Shown here piece by piece: positions 59,701 through 63,780 of a stretch of DNA of 64,000 bases (position 1 is the stretch's first letter; every line of letters begins with the position of its first letter). Origin of the DNA: Callaeas wilsoni (Eukaryota; Chordata; Aves; Passeriformes; Callaeidae); NCBI GenBank assembly GCA_013398955.1, contig VWPU01009386.1, positions 59,847 to 123,846 of the forward strand. The letters run 5' to 3'. Both the position numbers and the translations under genes were made by a program. The notes beneath the pieces were generated by a model that ran no database searches, was not told the DNA's origin, and was given only the letters and a program-made list of their open reading frames with translations.

Positions 59701-60266
59701 TTGAGGACAGCTTATTTTGCAAAATAAACACGTGCTTGACTTTTTAAACTGTTAGTTAACAAAGCAATATTTTAGAAAATCATCTTTTTGGTCACATTTC
59801 AAGCCCTCCTTTCCAGATTTTGTTCTCCCTAGTGCATGGTGAGCATCTGGCTCCACCACTCAGCAGGAACAATCTTGAATATTTGACAGATAACCAAAGC
59901 TATTCACACGTCAGTGACTCAATTGTATGTGCTAATGGCAGCACCAGTATTTAAACTTGTGTATTTCTTTCCGTTGAAGGGAAGCACGATGGAATTGTGA
60001 AAGGCAGAGAGTACTTCCACTGCAAACCTCGACACGGTGTTTTTGTTCGTCCTGAGCGCCTCAGCAAAGCACCAGCTCCCACAAGGAAATGGAGTAGCAC
60101 TTCCCGGTCTCAGGCATCTTCCACTTCAGAGAAACGGAAGAGTTCTGCGCTTCAAGGCTCATCAGCCACTCCCAAGACAGGAGGAGACGTCCTCTGCCAT
60201 TCAGGAGATGCAGCGGCTTCTGCTTTTTCTAGGAAACAGGAGAACAGGAAATCTTGGATTAACTAA
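3131..60266 (+). CDS. KIF13A: KIF13A, kinesin-3 family motor (37 exons in window; N-terminus missing)
   Basis: Plus-end-directed microtubule motor of the kinesin-3 family. KIF13A is known to carry mannose-6-phosphate receptor/AP-1 vesicles and recycling-endosome and melanosomal cargo. Joining 37 exons gives an uninterrupted 1930-residue frame ending in TAA at 60264-60266. Seen in order (window-relative residues): P-loop GQTGSGKS 49-56, switch I SSRSH, switch II DLAGSE, neck coiled coil ~320-375, FHA ~385-486, coiled coils ~545-655, KIF1B/DUF3694-like region ~980-1240, serine-rich tail ~1310-1790, CAP-Gly ~1796-1865. Paralogue-diagnostic stretches ([41 protein letters not shown]) match KIF13A, not KIF13B. 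About 53 N-terminal residues are encoded upstream of the window. The CAP-Gly end makes the protein longer than the ~1805-residue human form I recall. Coordinates span introns; exons are listed separately. Confidence 0.96.
3192..10515 (+). other. KIF13A intron (7.3 kb)
   Basis: Longest intron in the window. It contains an antisense CR1 fragment at about 6610-6765 (listed separately) and a poly-A run near 9797-9809. Otherwise no exon, RNA gene or repeat was recognised. Short open frames on both strands show no family resemblance. Confidence 0.9.
6610..6765 (-). repeat. CR1 LINE fragment, antisense
   Basis: The reverse complement reads like the 3' part of chicken repeat 1. It has the recognisable runs cactgg-cacaagcagcccagag and ccatccctgg-acgtgttcc, and a TTTACT-like stretch equivalent to the usual TTCTTCAC motif. 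It is 5'-truncated and also lacks the terminal ATTCTATG repeats. Bounds are approximate. An old, diverged copy that supports a bird or other sauropsid genome. Confidence 0.8.
10516..10608 (+). CDS. KIF13A: KIF13A window exon 2 (motor, first half of P-loop)
   Basis: Encodes [20 protein letters not shown] followed by [10 protein letters not shown], residues 21-51, and ends within the ATP-binding P-loop GQTG|SGKS. Flanks are ttctag and gtgagt. The [10 protein letters not shown] wording distinguishes KIF13A from KIF13B. Confidence 0.97.
10609..11098 (+). other. KIF13A intron (490 bp)
   Basis: Nothing recognised apart from splice signals; the polypyrimidine tract before ccttttag is strong. Confidence 0.9.
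11099..11279 (+). CDS. KIF13A: KIF13A window exon 3 (motor, P-loop to DLLDPKG)
   Basis: Residues 52-112. Completes the P-loop (SGKS) and encodes [20 protein letters not shown] and [20 protein letters not shown], canonical kinesin motor signatures. Flanks ccttttag and gtgagt. Confidence 0.97.
11280..12299 (+). other. KIF13A intron (1.0 kb)
   Basis: AT-rich intron; no gene, RNA or repeat recognised. Confidence 0.9.
12300..12387 (+). CDS. KIF13A: KIF13A window exon 4 (motor)
   Basis: Residues 112-141, [20 protein letters not shown] then SQLAVTNFE. Flanks ttttgtag and gtaaat. This is the motor core segment between DLLDPKG and the switch I exon. Confidence 0.97.
12388..13672 (+). other. KIF13A intron (1.3 kb)
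   Basis: No feature recognised beyond splice signals. Confidence 0.9.
13673..13807 (+). CDS. KIF13A: KIF13A window exon 5 (motor, switch I)
   Basis: Residues 142-186, phase 0 at both ends. Carries [20 protein letters not shown] and the switch I sequence [11 protein letters not shown], which senses the ATP gamma-phosphate. Flanks gccctag and gtacgt. Confidence 0.97.
13808..14325 (+). other. KIF13A intron (518 bp)
   Basis: No feature recognised; the acceptor is catctatgcag. Confidence 0.9.
14326..14438 (+). CDS. KIF13A: KIF13A window exon 6 (motor, switch II)
   Basis: Residues 187-223. Encodes [20 protein letters not shown] with the switch II DLAGSE, then [17 protein letters not shown]. The donor gtacga follows AAC AA; the lysine codon is completed by the next exon. 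Confidence 0.97.
14439..19404 (+). other. KIF13A intron (5.0 kb)
   Basis: Contains a short sense CR1 3' tail at about 19225-19296. A 606-nt stop-free stretch lies on the minus strand at 16889-17494 but has no recognisable family. No RNA genes seen. Confidence 0.9.
19225..19296 (+). repeat. CR1 LINE 3' tail, sense
   Basis: Shows the typical CR1 end: ggagcaggg, then tgatctctgg, then ttccaactta and the terminal attattctatgat motif. Only about 70 bp survive. Identification rests on remembered CR1 consensus. Confidence 0.75.
19405..19516 (+). CDS. KIF13A: KIF13A window exon 7 (motor)
   Basis: Residues 224-261: [20 protein letters not shown] then [17 protein letters not shown], the conserved alpha4-L12-alpha5 microtubule-binding part of kinesin motors. 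Flanks aattatag and gtaatt. Confidence 0.97.
19517..19945 (+). other. KIF13A intron (429 bp)
   Basis: No feature recognised; acceptor gcactacag. Confidence 0.9.
19946..20158 (+). CDS. KIF13A: KIF13A window exon 8 (motor end and neck)
   Basis: Residues 262-332. Encodes [20 protein letters not shown] and [20 protein letters not shown], ending the catalytic core, then the neck helix [19 protein letters not shown], which has heptad spacing typical of the kinesin-3 neck coil. Flanks cactacag and gtaaca. Confidence 0.97.
20159..21755 (+). other. KIF13A intron (1.6 kb)
   Basis: AT-rich; a T-run near 20488. No gene or repeat recognised. Confidence 0.9.
21756..21866 (+). CDS. KIF13A: KIF13A window exon 9 (coiled coil)
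   Basis: Residues 333-369, [20 protein letters not shown] followed by [18 protein letters not shown] charged helical stretch forming CC1, which in kinesin-3 motors can fold back to inhibit the neck. Phase 0 at both ends. Confidence 0.97.
22024..22050. repeat. (TTTG)n microsatellite
   Basis: About five tandem TTTG units in intron between the coiled-coil and FHA exons. Simple sequence. Confidence 0.8.
22495..22513. repeat. poly-A tract
   Basis: Run of adenines in an A-rich intronic context. No retroposed sequence recognised 5' of it. Confidence 0.7.
23049..23183 (+). CDS. KIF13A: KIF13A window exon 10 (FHA start)
   Basis: Residues 370-414, [20 protein letters not shown] then [20 protein letters not shown] and VYYLK. 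The [20 protein letters not shown] string is the hallmark entry to the kinesin-3 FHA domain. Phase 0 at both ends. Confidence 0.97.
23184..24341 (+). other. KIF13A intron (1.2 kb)
   Basis: No gene, RNA or repeat recognised. Confidence 0.9.
24342..24472 (+). CDS. KIF13A: KIF13A window exon 11 (FHA core)
   Basis: Residues 415-457, [20 protein letters not shown] then [20 protein letters not shown]. The GIGI-EHCEID part is the FHA phosphopeptide-binding core. Exit inside the codon of NAR. Confidence 0.97.
24473..26240 (+). other. KIF13A intron (1.8 kb)
   Basis: No gene or repeat recognised; acceptor ttctttcag. Confidence 0.9.
26241..26327 (+). CDS. KIF13A: KIF13A window exon 12 (FHA end)
   Basis: Residues 458-486, [20 protein letters not shown] then LWGNNHFFR. 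The VNG and [13 protein letters not shown] motifs are standard FHA landmarks. It is followed by a short 109-bp intron (26328-26436) that contains only splice signals. Confidence 0.97.
26437..26603 (+). CDS. KIF13A: KIF13A window exon 13
   Basis: Residues 487-542. Begins [18 protein letters not shown], a basic patch, then an acidic/serine stretch ([19 protein letters not shown]) and [11 protein letters not shown]. Strongly KIF13A-like. Flanks actcag and gtaagg. Confidence 0.96.
26604..31777 (+). other. KIF13A intron (5.2 kb)
   Basis: Contains a TG/TA microsatellite near 26750-26812 and a T-run near 30677-30694. No coding exon, RNA gene or interspersed repeat was recognised in the remainder. 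It ends in a long polypyrimidine tract before tttttag. Confidence 0.9.
26750..26812. repeat. (TG)n(TA)n compound microsatellite
   Basis: Alternating TGTGTG, then about ten TA units, then TA-rich imperfect sequence. Purine-pyrimidine alternation makes it a likely length-variable locus. Confidence 0.9.
31778..31988 (+). CDS. KIF13A: KIF13A window exon 14 (coiled coil)
   Basis: Residues 543-612. [20 protein letters not shown] and [20 protein letters not shown] form a coiled coil, then [20 protein letters not shown], which is more variable. Base composition is noticeably more GC-rich than the surrounding intron. Confidence 0.96.
31989..36557 (+). other. KIF13A intron (4.6 kb)
   Basis: No exon, RNA gene or recognisable repeat. 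Contains several short T-runs. Unexplained by recognised families. Confidence 0.88.
36558..36720 (+). CDS. KIF13A: KIF13A window exon 15 (coiled coil)
   Basis: Residues 613-667, [20 protein letters not shown] then [20 protein letters not shown] and [14 protein letters not shown]. Helical stalk element highly conserved in KIF13A. Flanks ccacag and gtaatg. Confidence 0.97.
36721..37361 (+). other. KIF13A intron (641 bp)
   Basis: Nothing recognised beyond splice signals. Confidence 0.9.
37362..37502 (+). CDS. KIF13A: KIF13A window exon 16
   Basis: Residues 668-714, [20 protein letters not shown] then [20 protein letters not shown] and WKEKIPE. Phase 0 at both ends. Conserved post-coiled-coil segment of the KIF13 stalk. 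Confidence 0.97.
37503..39147 (+). other. KIF13A intron (1.6 kb)
   Basis: No gene, RNA or repeat recognised; a run of A interrupted by C around 37645-37662. Confidence 0.9.
39148..39297 (+). CDS. KIF13A: KIF13A window exon 17
   Basis: Residues 715-764, [20 protein letters not shown] then [20 protein letters not shown] and [10 protein letters not shown]. The [16 protein letters not shown] string is the KIF1/KIF13 family signature at the start of the KIF1B-type domain. GC-rich. Followed by a 162-bp intron (39298-39459) with no content of its own. Confidence 0.97.
39460..39624 (+). CDS. KIF13A: KIF13A window exon 18
   Basis: Residues 765-819, [20 protein letters not shown], then an acidic/serine run ([15 protein letters not shown]) and HRAKKLSCR. 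The serine cluster is a KIF13A feature. Donor gtgagt. Confidence 0.97.
39625..40181 (+). other. KIF13A intron (557 bp)
   Basis: No feature recognised. Confidence 0.9.
40182..40355 (+). CDS. KIF13A: KIF13A window exon 19 (C2-like segment)
   Basis: Residues 820-877, [20 protein letters not shown] then [20 protein letters not shown] and [18 protein letters not shown]. The beta-strand pattern [10 protein letters not shown]...VFCQYTFW resembles a C2-type fold in kinesin-3 stalks. Confidence 0.97.
40356..40916 (+). other. KIF13A intron (561 bp)
   Basis: No feature recognised. Confidence 0.9.
40917..41068 (+). CDS. KIF13A: KIF13A window exon 20
   Basis: Residues 878-927, [20 protein letters not shown] then [20 protein letters not shown] and [10 protein letters not shown]. 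Conserved KIF13 stalk. Followed by a 113-bp intron holding only splice signals. Confidence 0.97.
41182..41314 (+). CDS. KIF13A: KIF13A window exon 21
   Basis: Residues 928-972, [20 protein letters not shown] then [20 protein letters not shown] and QLRQ, the start of the DUF3694/KIF1B-like module. Followed by a 92-bp intron with no content of its own. Confidence 0.97.
41407..41553 (+). CDS. KIF13A: KIF13A window exon 22
   Basis: Residues 973-1021, [20 protein letters not shown] then [20 protein letters not shown] and LQRGLDSYQ. Part of DUF3694. It ends in DSYQ, as does the next small exon. Confidence 0.97.
41554..42510 (+). other. KIF13A intron (957 bp)
   Basis: Contains a 345-nt stop-free stretch at 41851-42195 without recognisable family (see findings). 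A T-run lies near 42262. No repeat identified with confidence. Confidence 0.88.
42511..42549 (+). CDS. KIF13A: KIF13A window exon 23 (39-nt cassette-type exon)
   Basis: Residues 1022-1034, [13 protein letters not shown], phase 0 at both ends, so its omission leaves the frame intact. Flanks cctaccag and gtattg; the donor is not a strong consensus. Human KIF13A has a counterpart (acidic, ending MDSYQ), and human isoforms I recall differ by 13 residues, consistent with alternative use. Confidence 0.93.
42550..43839 (+). other. KIF13A intron (1.3 kb)
   Basis: No gene, RNA or repeat recognised. Confidence 0.9.
43840..43939 (+). CDS. KIF13A: KIF13A window exon 24
   Basis: Residues 1035-1067, [20 protein letters not shown] then [13 protein letters not shown]. 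The donor is the weak gtttgc, followed by an 87-nt intron that is open in frame. Confidence 0.95.
44027..44153 (+). CDS. KIF13A: KIF13A window exon 25
   Basis: Residues 1068-1109, [20 protein letters not shown] then [20 protein letters not shown] and ANW (last codon split). Acceptor tccactgtag, donor gtatgt. Confidence 0.97.
44154..45179 (+). other. KIF13A intron (1.0 kb)
   Basis: No feature recognised. Confidence 0.9.
45180..45235 (+). CDS. KIF13A: KIF13A window exon 26
   Basis: Residues 1110-1128, [18 protein letters not shown], a 56-nt exon. The [16 protein letters not shown] string is shared by KIF13A and KIF13B. Flanks ttgtttcag and gtatgt. Confidence 0.96.
45236..46329 (+). other. KIF13A intron (1.1 kb)
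   Basis: No feature recognised; the long minus-strand open frame across 45004-45555 overlaps exon 26 and looks like chance. Confidence 0.9.
46330..46454 (+). CDS. KIF13A: KIF13A window exon 27
   Basis: Residues 1129-1170, [20 protein letters not shown] then [20 protein letters not shown] and DE. The [10 protein letters not shown] wording is KIF13A-specific. Flanks ttcattag and gtaaat. Confidence 0.97.
46455..47461 (+). other. KIF13A intron (1.0 kb)
   Basis: No feature recognised. Confidence 0.9.
47462..47638 (+). CDS. KIF13A: KIF13A window exon 28
   Basis: Residues 1171-1229, [20 protein letters not shown] then [20 protein letters not shown] and [19 protein letters not shown]. Phase 0 at both ends; conserved KIF1B-type domain. 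Confidence 0.97.
47639..48020 (+). other. KIF13A intron (382 bp)
   Basis: No feature recognised; acceptor tttctttctag. Confidence 0.9.
48021..48113 (+). CDS. KIF13A: KIF13A window exon 29
   Basis: Residues 1230-1260, [20 protein letters not shown] then [11 protein letters not shown]. End of the conserved stalk. Phase 0 at both ends. Confidence 0.97.
48114..48950 (+). other. KIF13A intron (837 bp)
   Basis: No feature recognised. Confidence 0.9.
48951..49103 (+). CDS. KIF13A: KIF13A window exon 30 (GC donor)
   Basis: Residues 1261-1311, [20 protein letters not shown] then [20 protein letters not shown] and [11 protein letters not shown]. The exon ends AGACAG and is followed by gcaagg, so the intron is of GC-AG type. 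Confidence 0.96.
49104..49551 (+). other. KIF13A intron, GC-AG type (448 bp)
   Basis: Starts gcaagg and ends ttacacag. Contains a small imperfect tandem of AAGACTGTAAGACT-like units at about 49238-49290. Otherwise empty. Confidence 0.9.
49238..49290. repeat. short imperfect tandem repeat (AAGACTGT-like)
   Basis: The unit aagactgtaagact recurs three times with small variations over about 50 bp inside an intron. Simple local duplication. Confidence 0.7.
49552..49629 (+). CDS. KIF13A: KIF13A window exon 31
   Basis: Residues 1312-1337, [20 protein letters not shown] then TPNVHN. The [10 protein letters not shown] motif looks like a basophilic kinase/14-3-3-type site; that reading is inference. 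Flanks gttacacag and gtaagg. Confidence 0.97.
49630..50162 (+). other. KIF13A intron (533 bp)
   Basis: No feature recognised. Confidence 0.9.
50163..50210 (+). CDS. KIF13A: KIF13A window exon 32 (48 nt)
   Basis: Residues 1338-1353, [16 protein letters not shown], matching the human VSSSRPDLSGFDEDDK segment as I recall it. Phase 0 at both ends, so skipping would preserve frame. Flanks ttccatag and gtatgg. Confidence 0.94.
50211..50675 (+). other. KIF13A intron (465 bp)
   Basis: No feature recognised; a G-run near 50287. Confidence 0.9.
50676..50787 (+). CDS. KIF13A: KIF13A window exon 33
   Basis: Residues 1354-1390, [20 protein letters not shown] then [17 protein letters not shown]. Disordered serine-rich tail that aligns residue by residue with the human KIF13A tail. 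Flanks tttttag and gtgaga. Confidence 0.95.
50788..51793 (+). other. KIF13A intron (1.0 kb)
   Basis: No feature recognised. Confidence 0.9.
51794..51945 (+). CDS. KIF13A: KIF13A window exon 34
   Basis: Residues 1391-1441, including [20 protein letters not shown] and [19 protein letters not shown], a proline-rich stretch nearly identical to human KIF13A. Flanks acctag and gtaatc. Confidence 0.97.
51946..52495 (+). other. KIF13A intron (550 bp)
   Basis: No feature recognised; T-runs near 52133. Confidence 0.9.
52496..52579 (+). CDS. KIF13A: KIF13A window exon 35
   Basis: Residues 1442-1469, [20 protein letters not shown] then SSMPEEKI. Aligns with human SMPPPQAH...GSSMPVE. Human carries a short insertion before IDSEEE that is absent here in the simplest joining. 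Flanks ctttgcag and gtaagt. Confidence 0.92.
55831..55848 (+). CDS. KIF13A: candidate in-frame KIF13A microexon (18 nt)
   Basis: GAACTGTGGATTTCAGAT would add ELWISD between exons 35 and 36, both phase 0 at this junction. It has a TATTAAT branch-point-like sequence at 55804-55810, a pyrimidine tract, acceptor ctaaag and a perfect donor gtaagt. The splice context is seen; use as an exon is inferred. Confidence 0.4.
56222..56650 (+). repeat. CR1 LINE 3' fragment, sense
   Basis: Diverged copy of chicken repeat 1. Recognisable pieces are ggggagaggctggagtatc, ccagtgacaggacatgagg, cactggaatgagttgtgca and ggttatagagatctc. The typical 3' end has gagattgggctaattgacctc, ccttccaatcc and an attctgtgattattctg end. 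It is 5'-truncated, as usual for CR1, and encodes no intact frame. Confidence 0.88.
57035..57115. repeat. TA/TG-rich simple sequence
   Basis: Imperfect alternating TATATA, TGTGTATACATG and related units; low-complexity DNA rather than a transposon. Confidence 0.65.
58012..59110 (+). CDS. KIF13A: KIF13A window exon 36 (large tail exon, start of CAP-Gly)
   Basis: 1099 nt, residues 1470-1835, by far the longest exon. Starts [20 protein letters not shown], contains the KIF13A-specific [33 protein letters not shown] and [11 protein letters not shown] segments of a disordered tail, then changes at about residue 1796 to [20 protein letters not shown] and [19 protein letters not shown], the N-terminal half of a CAP-Gly domain. 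The known KIF13A tail and the CAP-Gly are in one continuous frame in one exon, so this is not an assembly join. Flanks ttcatttgcag and gtaaga. Confidence 0.96.
59111..59979 (+). other. KIF13A last intron (869 bp)
   Basis: Splits the CAP-Gly domain at the first glycine of the GKHDG motif. Holds an AATAAA at 59723-59728. Reading through the donor gives 14 further residues and a TGA at 59152-59154. No repeat recognised. Confidence 0.9.
59980..60266 (+). CDS. KIF13A: KIF13A window exon 37 (last coding exon, CAP-Gly end and stop)
   Basis: Residues 1836-1930. [20 protein letters not shown] then [10 protein letters not shown] completes the CAP-Gly domain (GKHDG in place of the commoner GKNDG; YFHC and G-FVRP are standard). 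A serine-rich, basic end follows and terminates [12 protein letters not shown], close to the KIF13B ending ENRKSWAS. CAP-Gly domains bind EEY/F tails of tubulin and end-binding proteins. Confidence 0.96.
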
Positions 60267-60971
60267 ACTGCAGTATTTTTTGCACTTACTACACGCATCA
60301 CTGTGTAGAAAACTTTACGGATTTTTGAAGCTATTGTACATTTTAACCTGTCCATACGGAATGTGTATTCTCTAGAGTCCTTGACTTAATTCTCTAATTT
60401 TTTATAAATAATATATATATTATATATATATGAATGTGTATCTATAGTTTGTCTGCCAGTGGGCAGATACGGCTGCACACTAAAACACAGTTAAAGCTGA
60501 TTGTAGATAACTGAGGTACTGGACTATTTGTTACACAACAACTTGGGAGATATATTTTAAACAACAAAAGATATTTTATTGAGGAAAAACCAGGATATAA
60601 ATCCATATTTGGAAAAAAACCCCCAACTGCTACGGTTTGCTGTTCTTAATTACCAAAGAACTTGTTTTAGACTGACATATTTGCTGTTTATATCTTTCTA
60701 TTGTAAATGTTTTAACTGGTAACTTGGTGCCATGTTTCTTTCAGTCACTGGGCACCGTGCAGCCTTATGTTCCGTGTTTAAGCACACTGAAATATCCAAC
60801 TGCTTCGTATGTTTTGTCTTCCTAGAGGCCTGCCACTGTGCTGACTTGGCATTGGAATGACTGACGATGCCTGAAGCTATGAGTCTGGCATTTCACATGT
60901 TAGCATAAGCCAGCCAGGCAGTTTGACTGCAGAAACAGTATTACTGCAAGGGTGTGAGAGGACAACATTTT

Positions 60972-61014
60972 GGGTTTTTTAGGGGGTTTTGGGATTTTTG
61001 GGTGCGGGGTGGGG
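60972..61014 (+). promoter_or_regulatory. G-quadruplex motif in 3' UTR
   Basis: Six runs of three to five G separated by loops of 7, 4, 6, 3 and 1 nt, meeting the usual G3+N1-7 rule, ending about 10 nt before AATAAA on the coding strand. Confidence 0.6.
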
Positions 61015-61024
61015 AGAAATGGGA

Positions 61025-61030
61025 AATAAA
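61025..61030 (+). terminator. candidate poly(A) signal AATAAA
   Basis: Canonical hexamer about 760 nt after the stop codon, followed within 30-55 nt by a GT/T-rich stretch (ttgcacttgttacttgctgg) suitable as a downstream element. Confidence 0.6.
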
Positions 61031-61050
61031 GAAGCAGTAAATGGATCGTG

Positions 61051-63780
61051 ACTGCAAACTTTGCACTTGTTACTTGCTGGTTATTATCAAGATGAAATAG
61101 AACCTGCTAAAGTAATTTTAATCTGTAAAGTTTATTTTAATAATGGGAATGATGGAGGGATTTATGTCTGGTGCTCATGAATTCCTAAGAAGGTTGTTCC
61201 ACATGTAGATACTGTAGATGCCTGTATAAGCGTTATGGATATTTGTAAAGCAACATGGTAAAAAATGAGTGAAGTGAATGGCCTGCTGTATCTTTTCTCT
61301 GTTCCTTAGCCAAGTGAATGATTGAGATACCTGGGACCTTACTGAAAAGCTGCTGTTCTTTCTTTGATTGTTGTGTACAGTAAGCGGACTCTCGTATTTT
61401 ACTATTTACTGTAAAGAACTGTAATTTATATACTGCCATACTGTATTTAATTGGTGCAGACCTATTGTGTGTTAGAATACAGACTGTTTACTTGGGATTT
61501 AAAAAAAAAAGTTTTGCTTGTGTTTGGTACAATTAGGCTTCATGCTCAAAGAGGGAGCTGTTTCTATCTGGTGCTGCTCACATGCAAAGGACTTGGTAAA
61601 AACGCTGAAAGAGAGTGTGGTTGGAGTGGAAGACTCGATGGTATGAACCCATCTTACCACTGATCCTCAGAGGAGAATAGCAGCCCCCGTGGATACAAAT
61701 TCCTCTCCCAGGAGGGGGAGTGGAGCCGGGCAGTGCCTGCCAGAGAAGAGCGTCATGTGGGTCAAGGGGAGATGGGACAAGTTCCTGGAAGACAGACAAG
61801 AGCGGATCATTGTTAAATATGTAAAGGCCTCAGCTGCCTCAGCACGGTTGGCAGCTGGGAGGGCAGTGAAAGGAGGGGCTGTGAAGTGCAGTGCACTTGC
61901 CCTTGCCATGGCTTTTGTCCCTTCCAAGGCAGGATTGTTATGTGTTAATTGATTTTGGTGAAACACGTATCTTTACAGAACAGTTCATGCTTCTGGTGTC
62001 CACCTAGAGTTGCTCTCACTGCATTAATGACACTGCTGCTGGAGGGAAGTACTGTAATAGAAAAAAATTTATGCAGAATTATTAGGCACAGATGATTCAA
62101 GAACACTGCCAGGTATCAACACCAAACACCCCACTGTCTTGAAGTTAAGTTTAGATGTCGCTTTAATTTTAATCTTTTTATAAATCTTTTAGCGAATCCA
62201 CTTACGCATTTGCATTAACATATTTGTCCAGGACCACTACAAACAATTTCGAAAATCCATGTGGCCATTTTTTTATGGCACACATTCAGTATTTACATCA
62301 GGTTAGCATCAGCCAGCATCAGCTGGGCTCTTCATTGTTTCAGACCGCTGAAAATACAGAATACATGATTGATTGCTTCAGAAACACTGGGATAATTGTG
62401 CTCTTGGAGTAGGCAATCTGTACATGCCAAAGAGACCAAAGCAAGCCAGCCTCGTGTCCTTCTGTACCCGTTTCACGTAACCTGTGCTACGTGGGTTCCG
62501 TTTCATTAAAAGACCTGTACTTTTGCAAACCTTGCATGTTAACATGGACCTGTCCTGGGTTGATGTAAATTTAGAAGGAGCACATCTAACGAGTGCAACA
62601 ACGTGATAGGAAAATGAAGGCTCTTCGGTTCATGTGCACCTCGAAACTCTAGTACGTGAAGAGAATAATTTTTTTTCCTGTTAGCAATGTTAGACTAGGA
62701 TTTTGCTATCTTGAACTTTGGAATCAAAGTGGAAGAAAATTATGATGATAGTGCAACTGCGAATTGCTTTTTTCCCCCAGTATTAACTAGCAGCTAAAAT
62801 ACACTGCCTAATAAGCACAGTGTACAGTCTGTAGCAAGATCTCATTTAAAAAAAAAACCCTAACACCAATCGTGATACTGAATAACATTATGCAGAGCCA
62901 ATCCCTCATCCAACAAACCTGCCATCCTGTTTGTTTCCCCAATCTGCACAGAATTAGTGCATTTTGACCATCAGGGTGGTTAGAATGCTAAGTAAGACCA
63001 GGCTAGCCCTCAACCTTGTTTTCTGAGTTTATGATGTGCTGTTTTTCCGAGCATGCATGCCTTTATGGAGACACGGCGTGCTCAGGGAACAGCTGTCCCA
63101 GCCCAGCAAGCACCAGCACAAGCGTTTAGTCAGCACCGCTCGCTGTGTCAACATTCCTCCACCAAAGGTTTCCTTCGAGTTTGCAGCTGGAGGCAGAGTA
63201 GGAAGTGTTGGTACTCTGTAAACAATAACAAGTGCCATGGAACAGTGTAATGAGAGAAACGTCGGCCGGCAGCCCCTGGGAGCAGCCTCGGGGTGTTCCC
63301 TCCCCTGCCCTCAGGTGAACTCGCTCAGGTAACACGTCCTGTGCCAACAGGAGTGGGAGACAGCAGCTGCTGTCGAAAGAGCACGGTGGGTACTTGCCTT
63401 TCAGACTTTCCCCTCTTTGGGTACATGTTCTGGGGGCTCTTCATCTGCTTAGCTGGTAATTAAAATACAGAATCCCAAGGGAGGGAGAAAAATGTGTCAA
63501 AATCTCTGACTGATAAAGGACGGTAACGATTTAAGGTTGTTGCGGAAGGGTGGAGAGGAGGCGGCTGGATGAAAGCAGGCGCTGCCTTCTTTCTGCATCA
63601 AAACATGCTAAGAACAGCTTTTCTCATTAAAAAAAAAAAAAAAGGAATTTGTGTGCTGTCCAAGTGCAGCGGAGTTTTCATCCGTGAACCCGTAAACAGC
63701 GAACGCCTGAGGGTGGACCGCAGAGAGGGATGACGCTGGAAAGCCATCCAGCTTTCCGGACCTATTTGTGTACCATTCCA
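61051..63780. other. intergenic or extended 3' UTR, no gene recognised
   Basis: About 2.7 kb without convincing exons, repeats or RNA genes. ATTAAA at 62505-62510 could end a longer KIF13A transcript. Small open frames on both strands at 61451-61966 and 63029-63347 show no family features. Confidence 0.75.
62505..62510 (+). terminator. possible distal poly(A) signal ATTAAA
   Basis: Common variant hexamer 2.2 kb after the stop; downstream GT-richness is modest. Confidence 0.3.

Larger units (their letters stand above)
60267..61050 (+). other. KIF13A: KIF13A 3' UTR (inferred)
   Basis: From the TAA to the region after the first canonical AATAAA. Includes an AT-rich hairpin-prone stretch (60400-60437) and a G-tract cluster just before the poly(A) signal. 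The UTR could extend to a second signal, ATTAAA, at 62505-62510. Confidence 0.6.

Noticed and set aside
3131..60266. Calling the gene KIF13B because of the CAP-Gly end
   Set aside because: Motor, FHA, stalk and tail wording ([47 protein letters not shown]) all follow KIF13A; only the C-terminal module is KIF13B-like.
63029..63347. Overlapping open frames on both strands upstream of the CpG island
   Set aside because: Frames in several registers at once, no domain, no start context; likely a by-product of a less AT-rich stretch.
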